Shown here: positions 1 through 5,211 of the stretch, piece after piece
Layout: each line of letters begins with the position of its first letter
Numbering within the stretch: the stretch's first letter is position 1
Assembly (NCBI GenBank): GCA_017643325.1
Contig: JAEPNS010000254.1
Span: 1-5,211 of the forward strand
Length of the DNA: 5,211 bases
Source of the DNA: Alphaproteobacteria bacterium
Lineage (GTDB): Bacteria > Pseudomonadota > Alphaproteobacteria > UBA6615
Direction: 5' to 3'
Position numbers and translations under genes: made by a program
The notes under the pieces: generated by a model
What the model saw: only the letters and a program-made list of their open reading frames with translations
The model's database searches: none
What the model was told of the DNA's origin: nothing

Positions 1-134
1 CCGCGCTGGGCGAGATCCCGTCGGCGATCAGCGTCTTCGGCGTCGGCGTGGTGACGGCCGGCATTCTCGTCGCGCTGGGGCCGGGGCTGCTGTCCGGCGC
101 GGCGTCGCGCGAGCGCGAGCCGGTGCGCCCGTGA
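1..134 (+). CDS. EamA/DMT-family transporter, C-terminal fragment (5' end outside window)
   Basis: Only the last 43 codons are present, read from base 3 and ending at TGA 132-134. The encoded tail begins with the motif ALGEIPS, followed by a hydrophobic stretch of about 20 residues (ISVFGVGVVTAGILVALGP) and a short charged end (SREREPVRP). An L-G-E-x-P/x-P-T turn leading into the final membrane helix and a basic tail is the usual C-terminus of ten-helix EamA (drug/metabolite transporter) proteins. The complete gene downstream ends the same way (LLGEVPT, helix, SRRRG). The protein should be an inner-membrane carrier of unknown substrate. Its stop overlaps the GTG start of the next transporter (GTGA, 131-134), so the two are probably co-transcribed and translationally coupled. 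Family assignment rests on this short tail alone. Confidence 0.72.
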   Translation, partial: ALGEIPSAISVFGVGVVTAGILVALGPGLLSGAASREREPVRP

Positions 135-1051
135 GCGCGCCCGTGAACACCACCGCGGACGACGACCGCCCGAGCTTCGCCGTCGGGGTCGCCTGCGGCC
201 TCGTGGTGCCGTTCATCTGGGGCGGCTGGATCGTCGCCTCGCGCTTCGGGGTCCTCAACGAGCTCACGCCCTACGACGTGGCGGCGCTGCGCGTGGGCGT
301 CGCGGCGGTGATCGTGTTTCCGGTGTTCCTGCTGCACGGCTTCGCCGGACTCCCCGTCTGGAAGGGCGCGGTCGTGTCGTTCGGCGTCGGCGCGCCCTTC
401 GCGCTGACGTCCTTCGGCGGGATGTCGCTCGCGCCCGTGATCCATGCGGGCGTGCTGACCAACGGCACCATGCCGATCTTCGCCGCGATCCTCGGCTATC
501 TGTGGCTGCGCGAGGGACCGACGAAGCTGCAGGCGGCGGGGCTGCTGCTGATCGTCGTCGGCGCGGTGATGCTCGGCGGCGACAGCTTCTCGATCCACGC
601 GCCCGCGAGCCAGTGGCTCGGTGACCTTCTCCTTGTGGGCGCGGGGTTCTGCTTCGCCGTCTACATGACCGCGCTGCGGCGCTGGAACGTGACCTTCCTG
701 CAGGCGATTATCGCCATTCCGGTCCTGAGTTCGGTTGTTTATATCCCGATCTGGGTGCTTTTCCTGCCGTCCGGGCTGCTCGATTTCGCGAATTTTCCGC
801 CCTGGGAGCAGGTCGCGCTGCAGGCGGTCTACCAGGGCGTGGTCGCGAGCTTCCTGGTGGTCATGCTGATCACCCGCGCGACCCGATCGATCCGCGCGAC
901 CACCATGGCGGTGTTCCTCGCGGGCGCGCCGGGGATCGCCGTGCTGCTCGGGCTGGTGCTGCTCGGCGAGGTGCCGACGCTCGTCGCCTGGGCGGGGCTC
1001 GTGGTGACGACCGCCGGGATGATCATGACCGTCAGCCGGCGCCGGGGGTAA
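131..1051 (+). CDS. EamA/DMT-family inner-membrane transporter
   Basis: This is a complete 306-residue protein, the normal size for ten-helix DMT-superfamily exporters/importers (EamA, RhaT, YdcZ relatives). It has two tandem EamA repeats, roughly residues 18-149 and 163-302. Hydrophobic segments lie near 17-37, 49-69, 78-98, 104-124, 131-149, 163-182, 189-211, 228-248, 256-278 and 283-302. Family hallmarks are the early helix with GxxW (PFIWGGWIVASRFG, 27-40), the A-LR segment (51-54), LWLREGPT closing repeat 1 and LLGEVPT closing repeat 2. The start is the GTG at 131, overlapping the upstream stop. An in-frame GTG at 143 is an alternative, and neither has a strong Shine-Dalgarno sequence, which fits coupling to the upstream gene. 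A paralogous transporter precedes it and a DinB-fold gene follows 14 bases after its stop. The substrate cannot be read from sequence; members export amino acids, nucleotides or small metabolites. Confidence 0.9.
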   Translation: MSAPVNTTADDDRPSFAVGVACGLVVPFIWGGWIVASRFGVLNELTPYDVAALRVGVAAVIVFPVFLLHGFAGLPVWKGAVVSFGVGAPFALTSFGGMSLAPVIHAGVLTNGTMPIFAAILGYLWLREGPTKLQAAGLLLIVVGAVMLGGDSFSIHAPASQWLGDLLLVGAGFCFAVYMTALRRWNVTFLQAIIAIPVLSSVVYIPIWVLFLPSGLLDFANFPPWEQVALQAVYQGVVASFLVVMLITRATRSIRATTMAVFLAGAPGIAVLLGLVLLGEVPTLVAWAGLVVTTAGMIMTVSRRRG

Positions 1052-1053
1052 GC

Positions 1054-1062
1054 AAGGAGAGG
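1054..1062 (+). promoter_or_regulatory. Ribosome binding site of the DinB-family gene
   Basis: AAGGAGAGG is a near-perfect Shine-Dalgarno sequence. Its AAGGAG core ends six bases before ATG 1066. This spacing favours the ATG over the TTG immediately in front of it at 1063, which would sit directly against the ribosome binding site. It is the strongest such site in the window. Confidence 0.8.
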
Positions 1063-1065
1063 TTG

Positions 1066-1572
1066 ATGAGCGACGCGTATCTCGAGCATGTCCGGACGTT
1101 CGCGGCCTACAACCGCTGGGCCAACGCGCGCCTGTACGATGCTTGTGCCGGCCTGCCGGACGCCGAATACCGGCGCGACCGGGGCGCGTTCTTCGGCTCG
1201 ATCCACGGCACCCTCAACCACATCCTCGTCGCCGACCGGATCTGGCTCGGGCGGATCGAGGGGCGGGATTCGGGCCTGAAACAGCTCGACGCGATCCTTT
1301 TCGAGGACTTCGCCGGCCTGCGCGCCGCCCGCGAGGCCGAGGACGCGCGGATCGTCGCGCTGGCCGACGGCCTCGACGCCGCGCGGCTGGGATCGGACCT
1401 CGCCTACGCCACCACCTCCGGCGCGCCCCAGTCGACGCCGCTGCGCGCGGTCCTCGCGCATGTCTTCAACCACCAGACCCACCACCGCGGCCAGGCCCAC
1501 GATCTTCTGTTCCAGATAGGAAAAACTGCGCCGGAATTGGACCTAATTTATTTTCTGCGTGAACGAATTTAG
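1066..1572 (+). CDS. DinB-family (DinB/YfiT-like) putative metalloenzyme
   Basis: The protein has 168 residues, typical of the DinB four-helix-bundle family. Seen in sequence: an N-terminal helix with the family-like YNRWAN (15-20), a second helix with LNHILVADRIWL (50-61) carrying His52, and a third site HVFNHQTHHRGQ (132-143) carrying His136 and His140 in an HxxxH arrangement. His52, His136 and His140 match the divalent-metal triad of the DinB/YfiT superfamily. Some relatives are thiol transferases (bacillithiol or mycothiol dependent) or maleylpyruvate isomerases, but many are of unknown function, so no reaction is claimed. No signal peptide or membrane segment is seen, so it is probably cytoplasmic. 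It lies 14 bases after the transporter gene, suggesting co-transcription. The final 23 sense codons (1501-1569) are unusually rich in A/T-ending codons, although the encoded C-terminus still looks like the family. Its TAG overlaps the TAA of the opposing methyltransferase gene. Confidence 0.9.
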   Translation: MSDAYLEHVRTFAAYNRWANARLYDACAGLPDAEYRRDRGAFFGSIHGTLNHILVADRIWLGRIEGRDSGLKQLDAILFEDFAGLRAAREAEDARIVALADGLDAARLGSDLAYATTSGAPQSTPLRAVLAHVFNHQTHHRGQAHDLLFQIGKTAPELDLIYFLRERI

Positions 1573-2831
1573 CCCGCCGGCACCCGCAAAACGAGTTTGT
1601 TGATCGCGTTCAGGACCCGGTAGAGCGGCGCGAACTGCTTGGCGAACGCGGCCTCGTCGAGCTCGGGGCGCTTGTCGCGGATCGCGGCGTGGATGTCGGC
1701 GATGCTGCGCTCGCCGTCGCACAGCGCGCCGATCGCGCGCGCGAGCGGCGGGACGGACATCTGGAGTCTGAGCCCTTCCGCGGTCACCGTGACCTGCCCG
1801 CCCGGCGGCAGGATCGTGCCCATTTCCTCGGCGGTCAGGTTGACCGGCACGGGGATCGCGCTGCGGTCCTCGGGGTCCGGCGGCGCGACCGGGTTTTCAT
1901 CCCGGACCGCGTAGAAGATGTGTTTCTTCAGGTTGCCCGCGAACAGCTCCGCGAAGGCCGACCGCTCGGCGGGGGCGAGGCCGTCGAGCTGCCTGCCGAT
2001 CCGCGGGTCGTTGGTCAGCCAGGCCGGGTCGTAGCGGTAGGGCTCGATGAAGGACACCAGCCGCAGGCCCGCACCGGCCACCCAGTCGTAGACCTGGGGC
2101 ACGGTGTAGGCGCGGTCGCGCGCGTGCAGGAACAGGTCGTATACGCCCGGATCACCGCCGCCGGTGTGGTCGCGGATCGATCCGTTCCGGTTGAGCCATG
2201 CCGTGCCGGGCAACGCATCCGCCAGGCGTTTCGCGAGCGCGATCCGTTCGTCGTCGGGCATCGCGCCGCCGGGCGCGACCATGCGCAGCATGTCCTGCAT
2301 GTGATAGACGCCGATCCGCCCGTACTCGCCATAGACCATGAGGCCCATCCCGCCATCGGGCGCGAGAACGCCGGCCAGCGCCGCGAGGCCCGCGTCGGGG
2401 TCCTCCAGGTGATGCAGCACGCCGCAGCAGTCGATGTAGTCCCACGGGCCGGGCGCGATCTCCGCGGCGTCCAGCAGCGAGCCGGTGACGAAGCGGATAT
2501 TGTCGAGGCCCCGGATCTCCGCGCGTCGGCGCGCGATCTCCTGGCTCGGGCCGCTGAGGTCGAGATGGACCACCTCGCCCGGGACGTCCGCGTCGGCCAT
2601 GTGCTGCGCGAGCATGATCATGGCGTCGCCGGTCCCGCCGCCGGCCACCAGTGCGCGCAGCGGCTTCGACAGGTCGCGGCGCCCGCCGAAGACATAATGG
2701 TTGAGTTCGGCCAGCCCGCTCGGCGAGCCGGTGATGAGGCGGGTGCGTTCGTCCTCGGGCCGGCGTTCCGGGTAGGGATAGCCCTCATACTGGGCGCGGA
2801 CCTGCCGGTCGCGCGTTTCGCGGTCCGCCAT
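1569..2831 (-). CDS. Class I SAM-dependent methyltransferase with C-terminal PqqD-like helical domain
   Basis: This 420-residue protein is longer than a single-domain methyltransferase. The N-terminus carries the aromatic motif YEGYPYPERRP (15-25), seen ahead of the Rossmann domain in a subset of bacterial methyltransferases. Motif I is VAGGGTGDA (62-70), and an acidic strand end follows at LDLSGPS (90-96, Asp91 probably contacting the SAM ribose). The motif IV region is DYIDCCGVLHHLEDP (131-145), close to the GVLHHL signature of Methyltransf_11/12/25-type enzymes. The middle (about 215-330) has no domain I recognise. Residues about 362-416 contain ALCDGERSIADI, resembling the PqqD-like winged-helix fold used for peptide or partner binding. 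The substrate is unknown. Its ATG lies 7 bases after the stop of the reductase gene and has only a weak GGGG upstream, so translation is probably coupled. Being last in the operon, it ends in overlap with the DinB gene stop. Confidence 0.85.
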   Translation of the reverse strand: MADRETRDRQVRAQYEGYPYPERRPEDERTRLITGSPSGLAELNHYVFGGRRDLSKPLRALVAGGGTGDAMIMLAQHMADADVPGEVVHLDLSGPSQEIARRRAEIRGLDNIRFVTGSLLDAAEIAPGPWDYIDCCGVLHHLEDPDAGLAALAGVLAPDGGMGLMVYGEYGRIGVYHMQDMLRMVAPGGAMPDDERIALAKRLADALPGTAWLNRNGSIRDHTGGGDPGVYDLFLHARDRAYTVPQVYDWVAGAGLRLVSFIEPYRYDPAWLTNDPRIGRQLDGLAPAERSAFAELFAGNLKKHIFYAVRDENPVAPPDPEDRSAIPVPVNLTAEEMGTILPPGGQVTVTAEGLRLQMSVPPLARAIGALCDGERSIADIHAAIRDKRPELDEAAFAKQFAPLYRVLNAINKLVLRVPAG

Positions 2832-2838
2832 GGCCCCG

Positions 2839-3819
2839 TCAGCCGTCGATGTCGATCACCAGGCGGCCGGTCGCCTGCCGGCCCTCGAGCGCCGCGAGCG
2901 CCTCGGGCGCATCTGCCAGCGGGTAGACCTTCGAGACGTGCGGTTTCAGCTTGCCCTCGGCCCACCAGCGGCCGAGCTCCTCAAAGCCCGCACGCATGGT
3001 CTCGGGTTCGCGGTTCCGGTAGGCGCCCCAGTAGACGCCCACGATCGCGATGTTCTTGACGAGAAGATAGTTCGCCGGGAATTGCGGCACGTCGCCGCTG
3101 GCGAAGCCGATCACGAGGAAACGCCCCGCCCAGGCCATCGAGCGCATCGCGGCGGTGGCGAGGTCACCGCCGACCGGGTCGTAGACCACGTCGACGCCGT
3201 TGCCGTCGGTGAGCCTGCGGATTTCCGCGCGCAGGTCGGCGTCGGAATAGTTGATGGCATGGTCCGCGCCGCGCTCCGTTGCGAGGGCGAGCTTCTCGTC
3301 GCTCGAGGCCGCAGCGATGACGGTCGCGCCGACCGCCTTCGCGCATTCGATCGCCGTCAGCCCGACACCGCCGCCGGCGCCGAGTACCAGCACGGTCTCG
3401 CCAGGCTGCAGGTTGGCGCGATGGGTCAGCGCCAGGTGCGACGTGCCGTAGGCCACCGCGAAGGCGGCCGCAGTGTGGTCGTCCATGCCGTCGGGCGTGT
3501 GAAATACCGTCGACGCGTCGCAGACGGCCTGTTCCGCGAAACCGCCCGTCGAGGTGAGCGCCATGACCCGGTCGCCCGGCTTGAAGCCGGTCACGCCCGC
3601 GCCGACTTCCATGATCTCCCCGGCACCCTCCAGCCCCGGGGCGAAGGGCAGCTCCGGTTTTTCCTGATACTGGCCGCGGACGAGGACGATGTCGGCAAAA
3701 TTCACGCCGGCCGCGCGCATGCGGATTCGCACCTGGCCGGGCCCCAGTTCCGGCTCCGGCAGGTCGCCCAGTTTCAGGTCGCCGGGCTCGCCCCAGTCTT
3801 CGCAAACGATCGCGCGCAT
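2839..3819 (-). CDS. Zinc-free MDR-family NADPH:quinone oxidoreductase-like protein
   Basis: The protein has 326 residues, standard for the quinone oxidoreductase (zeta-crystallin/QOR) branch of medium-chain dehydrogenases/reductases. The GroES-like N-terminal domain (about 1-125) includes AAGVNFADIVLVRGQY (36-51), the family's GxNxxDxxxRxG-type signature, and PGLEGAGEI (61-69). The cofactor-binding Rossmann domain (about 126-260) carries VLVLGAGGGVGLTA (143-156), with the nucleotide-binding loop at 147-153. The cysteine/histidine pattern of the structural and catalytic zinc sites of alcohol dehydrogenases is absent, as expected for this branch. It probably catalyses NAD(P)H-dependent reduction of a quinone or an alpha,beta-unsaturated carbonyl in the cytoplasm; the actual substrate is unknown, and acyl-chain or crotonyl-type reductases share the fold. 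The ATG at 3817-3819 has a GGAAGG Shine-Dalgarno sequence six bases upstream. It is the middle gene, 15 bases after the asparaginase stop and 7 bases before the methyltransferase start. Confidence 0.92.
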   Translation of the reverse strand: MRAIVCEDWGEPGDLKLGDLPEPELGPGQVRIRMRAAGVNFADIVLVRGQYQEKPELPFAPGLEGAGEIMEVGAGVTGFKPGDRVMALTSTGGFAEQAVCDASTVFHTPDGMDDHTAAAFAVAYGTSHLALTHRANLQPGETVLVLGAGGGVGLTAIECAKAVGATVIAAASSDEKLALATERGADHAINYSDADLRAEIRRLTDGNGVDVVYDPVGGDLATAAMRSMAWAGRFLVIGFASGDVPQFPANYLLVKNIAIVGVYWGAYRNREPETMRAGFEELGRWWAEGKLKPHVSKVYPLADAPEALAALEGRQATGRLVIDIDG

Positions 3820-3825
3820 GTTTTG

Positions 3826-3831
3826 CCTTCC
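3826..3831 (-). promoter_or_regulatory. Ribosome binding site of the quinone oxidoreductase-like gene
   Basis: On the minus strand GGAAGG lies six bases before the ATG at 3817-3819, inside the 15-base gap after the asparaginase stop. It supports the chosen start and indicates independent ribosome entry within the operon. Confidence 0.7.
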
Positions 3832-3834
3832 GCT

Positions 3835-4890
3835 CTAGAACGCCAGCCCGTCGGCCGGACGCAGCACGCCGACCTCCCGGCCGGCCCAGTTGGTTTGAAC
3901 CGGCGACAGCCGGTCCGTCAACTTCTCTCGGGCCTGATCGGACAGTGCGCCGAGCCGGTCGAGCGTGTGGATCATCGCCAGTTCCGCCGCGCGGCCTGCA
4001 CCGTCGTCGATCTTCAGCGCCACGCCGAGCCCGAGCGCCGGGAGGATCGCCGTGTAGACCCCCTCCGCACCGCCCTTGACCAGCACGTCCGGTCCCGCGG
4101 CCGCGATCACGTCCGTGCCGAACGCGCCGCTGCCGTGCATGTAGAACGGTTCAGTCGCCAGCGCATCCCGGATGCGCCTGACGGCCGCCTGCCGCGTCTC
4201 GGGCTGGTCCGAGGGGTCCGCCATACGGGCCATGGCGAGTGCGAGGTTGCCCAGCGGCATCGCCCAGACCGGCACCGAGCAGCCGTCGATGCCGCGCGCG
4301 GCGTGGCCGAGATCGCAGCCGGTCATGGATTCGAACACGCCGAGGATGCGCTGTTGCACCGGGTGGGTAATGTCGGTGTAGCCCTGCACCTGTTCGCCCT
4401 TGTGGCGCGCCGTGGCGATCATGCCGGCGTGCTTGCCCGAGCAGTTATTGTGCAGCGCATGCGGTGCCTCGCCAGCCGCCGCGAGGTCGCGCGCGGCCTC
4501 CGGGTGCGCCGGCGGTTGCGCGCCACATTCATAGTCCTCCGGGGAGGCGCCGGCGGCCTCGAGCATCGACAGGGCGGCGGCGACGTGGCGCGCCTCGCCG
4601 AGGTGGGAGGCGCAGGCCATCGACAGCTCGACGTTGCCGAATCCGAAGGCGTCGGCCGCGCCGGTCTCGACCAGCGGCAGCGCCTGCACCGGCTTGATCG
4701 CCGAGCGGGGGTAGATATCCCGGGTCACGTCGCCGACCGCGTGCACCACCGTTCCGTCGGGTACGACAACCGCGATCGCGCCCCGGTGGCGGCTCTCGAC
4801 CATCGGGCCGCGCACCACCTCGACCAGCACCGGATTGCCGGTTTCGTCGGGTGCCGGGGCGTTGCGCCGGTGATCGTGCAGGTCGTCCAT
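3835..4890 (-). CDS. L-asparaginase, class 3 (Asparaginase_II, Rhizobium etli ReAV-like)
   Basis: This 351-residue protein belongs to the Asparaginase_II family (the rhizobial inducible type), unrelated to the E. coli AnsA/AnsB fold. It should hydrolyse L-asparagine to aspartate and ammonia. The ReAV active-site pattern is intact. Ser63 and Lys66 (in YPRSAIKP) match ReAV Ser48/Lys51, and Ser95 (in CASHLGE) matches Ser80. Cys150 and Lys153 (in NNCSGKHAGM) with Cys204 (in IDGCSVP) match the zinc site Cys135/Lys138/Cys189, and Asp202 matches Asp187. The spacing is identical (offset 15) through Cys204. Lys272 (in LVKGGAEG) probably corresponds to Lys263. The start is ATG 4888-4890, with AAGGTGG six bases upstream. 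The frame stays open to 5157, but that extension lacks family similarity and runs across the divergent gene. No signal peptide is seen, so it is probably cytoplasmic. It is the first gene of a three-gene minus-strand operon. Confidence 0.93.
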   Translation of the reverse strand: MDDLHDHRRNAPAPDETGNPVLVEVVRGPMVESRHRGAIAVVVPDGTVVHAVGDVTRDIYPRSAIKPVQALPLVETGAADAFGFGNVELSMACASHLGEARHVAAALSMLEAAGASPEDYECGAQPPAHPEAARDLAAAGEAPHALHNNCSGKHAGMIATARHKGEQVQGYTDITHPVQQRILGVFESMTGCDLGHAARGIDGCSVPVWAMPLGNLALAMARMADPSDQPETRQAAVRRIRDALATEPFYMHGSGAFGTDVIAAAGPDVLVKGGAEGVYTAILPALGLGVALKIDDGAGRAAELAMIHTLDRLGALSDQAREKLTDRLSPVQTNWAGREVGVLRPADGLAF

Positions 4891-4962
4891 CGGCGGCCAC
4901 CTTGCCCGGCTCACAGGGGGTGTGCAACCTAACGCCGGGAGCGGGCGACGGGCGGACGAAGC
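4891..4962. promoter_or_regulatory. Divergent intergenic region between asparaginase and RNA methyltransferase genes
   Basis: These 72 bases separate two head-to-head genes and should hold the promoter(s) of both, unless one promoter lies inside a neighbouring gene. No convincing -35/-10 pair could be picked on either strand; the only AT-leaning patch is around CAACCTAAC (4925-4933). The region contains a perfect 6-base inverted repeat, CCCGGC (4905-4910) and GCCGGG (4934-4939). Inside its loop is a smaller one, CACA (4912-4915) and TGTG (4921-4924) around five Gs. These could be an operator or 5'-leader hairpin, but short GC-rich dyads arise readily by chance here. That this is the promoter region is inferred from gene arrangement. 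Confidence 0.45.
4897..4903 (-). promoter_or_regulatory. Ribosome binding site deciding the asparaginase start
   Basis: On the minus strand AAGGTGG stands six bases before the ATG at 4888-4890. It is the reason to begin the protein here with MDDLHDH rather than at the upstream in-frame ATG near 5157. Confidence 0.65.
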
Positions 4963-5211
4963 ATGGCCGAGAACAGGATGCGCGGGTATTTCGGCGTCGG
5001 GGTCGAGGGTATCTCGAAACCCATGAATGTCGGCGCGATCATGCGCACCGCCCACGCGTTCGGGGCGAGCTTCGTGTTCACCATCGATGCCGCCTACTCC
5101 AAGCGCGAAGGCGGGCGCTCGGACACCTCCGACGCGCCCGAGCATCTGCCGCTGCACGAATATCCGAGCCTTGAGGATTTCGCCCTGCCCCGGGGCTGTG
5201 AGCTTGTCGGT
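4963..5211 (+). CDS. SpoU/TrmH-family RNA 2'-O-methyltransferase, N-terminal part (3' end outside window)
   Basis: Eighty-three codons are present and the frame is open to the window edge. The N-terminus contains FGVGVEGISKPMNVGAIMRT (10-29) followed by AHAFGAS. The N-x-G-x-x-x-R-T-A core with Asn22 and Arg28 is motif 1 of the SpoU/TrmH (SPOUT) methyltransferases, where the arginine serves in catalysis. The SDTSDAPEHLPL segment (53-64) is also characteristic of this bacterial subfamily. The SAM-binding trefoil-knot motifs 2 and 3 should follow beyond the window. The enzyme probably methylates a ribose 2'-OH in tRNA or rRNA; which position cannot be told from this half. The ATG at 4963 has GGCGGA six bases upstream as a modest ribosome binding site; Met6 (4978) is a less likely alternative. 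It is transcribed away from the asparaginase operon. Confidence 0.88.
   Translation, partial: MAENRMRGYFGVGVEGISKPMNVGAIMRTAHAFGASFVFTIDAAYSKREGGRSDTSDAPEHLPLHEYPSLEDFALPRGCELVG

Noticed and set aside
1063..1065. TTG as the start codon of the DinB-family gene
   Set aside because: It abuts the Shine-Dalgarno sequence with no spacing, while the next codon is ATG at a better distance.
829..1500. A 223-codon open frame on the minus strand opposite the transporter and DinB genes
   Set aside because: It straddles two well-supported plus-strand genes and shows no domain. It is a GC-rich shadow frame.
1529..1581. A possible bidirectional terminator formed by GCCGG (1530-1534) and CCGGC (1577-1581)
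   Set aside because: The stem is only five base pairs with a loop of about 42 bases and no adjoining T-run. The AATTGGACCTAATT near-palindrome inside it is too weak to act as a terminator.
1689..3059. A 456-codon open frame on the plus strand opposite the methyltransferase gene
   Set aside because: It is antisense to a recognised methyltransferase, has low-complexity Arg/Ala-rich composition with a repetitive tail, and has no plausible ribosome binding site or family motif.
2830..4932. A 700-codon open frame on the plus strand across the reductase and asparaginase genes
   Set aside because: It is antisense to two genes with unmistakable family motifs. Its product is rich in Arg, Ala, Gly, His and Asp without domain character, as expected from antisense frames in very GC-rich DNA where stop codons are rare.
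4891..5157. An 89-codon N-terminal extension of the asparaginase
   Set aside because: The extension has no family similarity, would cover the intergenic region and the start of the divergent SpoU/TrmH gene, and a good ribosome binding site precedes the internal ATG at 4890.
1..5211. Mobile elements, CRISPR arrays, tRNA/rRNA genes, phage or defence genes
   Set aside because: No transposase, integrase or nuclease motifs, no spaced direct repeats and no tRNA-like cloverleaf were seen. All space is taken by metabolic, transport and RNA-modification genes.

Overview
The window is a dense, very GC-rich stretch of bacterial chromosome. Nearly every third codon position is G or C, intergenic gaps are 7-72 bases, and several genes overlap at their stops or starts. 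The protein families and the gene-packing style fit an alphaproteobacterium (Rhodospirillales-like or a related marine/soil lineage). This assignment is inferred from style and protein similarity, not from a marker gene.

Layout: (1) Bases 1-1572, plus strand: the last 43 codons of one EamA/DMT transporter, a complete second EamA/DMT transporter whose GTG start overlaps the first gene's stop, and a DinB-fold putative metalloenzyme 14 bases further on. These three look like one transcription unit. (2) Bases 1569-4890, minus strand, read right to left: a class 3 (Rhizobium etli ReAV-like) L-asparaginase, a zinc-free NADPH:quinone oxidoreductase-type MDR protein, and a class I SAM-dependent methyltransferase with a PqqD-like C-terminal helical domain. 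The gaps are 15 and 7 bases, which suggests one operon driven from upstream of the asparaginase. (3) Bases 4963-5211, plus strand: the 5' part of a SpoU/TrmH-type RNA 2'-O-methyltransferase, transcribed divergently from the asparaginase across a 72-base intergenic region. It runs off the window.

The two opposing units meet tail to tail with their stop codons overlapping (TTAG at 1569-1572). No recognisable terminator lies between them, but the last 23 sense codons of the DinB gene switch abruptly to A/T-ending codons. The three minus-strand genes do not form an obvious pathway. Amide hydrolysis, a reductase and a methyltransferase could be general housekeeping or small-molecule metabolism.

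I found no mobile element, CRISPR array, tRNA, rRNA or phage gene. I do not see a clear undescribed multi-gene system. The points most worth a second look are the unusual-mechanism asparaginase, the two-domain methyltransferase of unknown substrate, and the composition break at the convergent junction.
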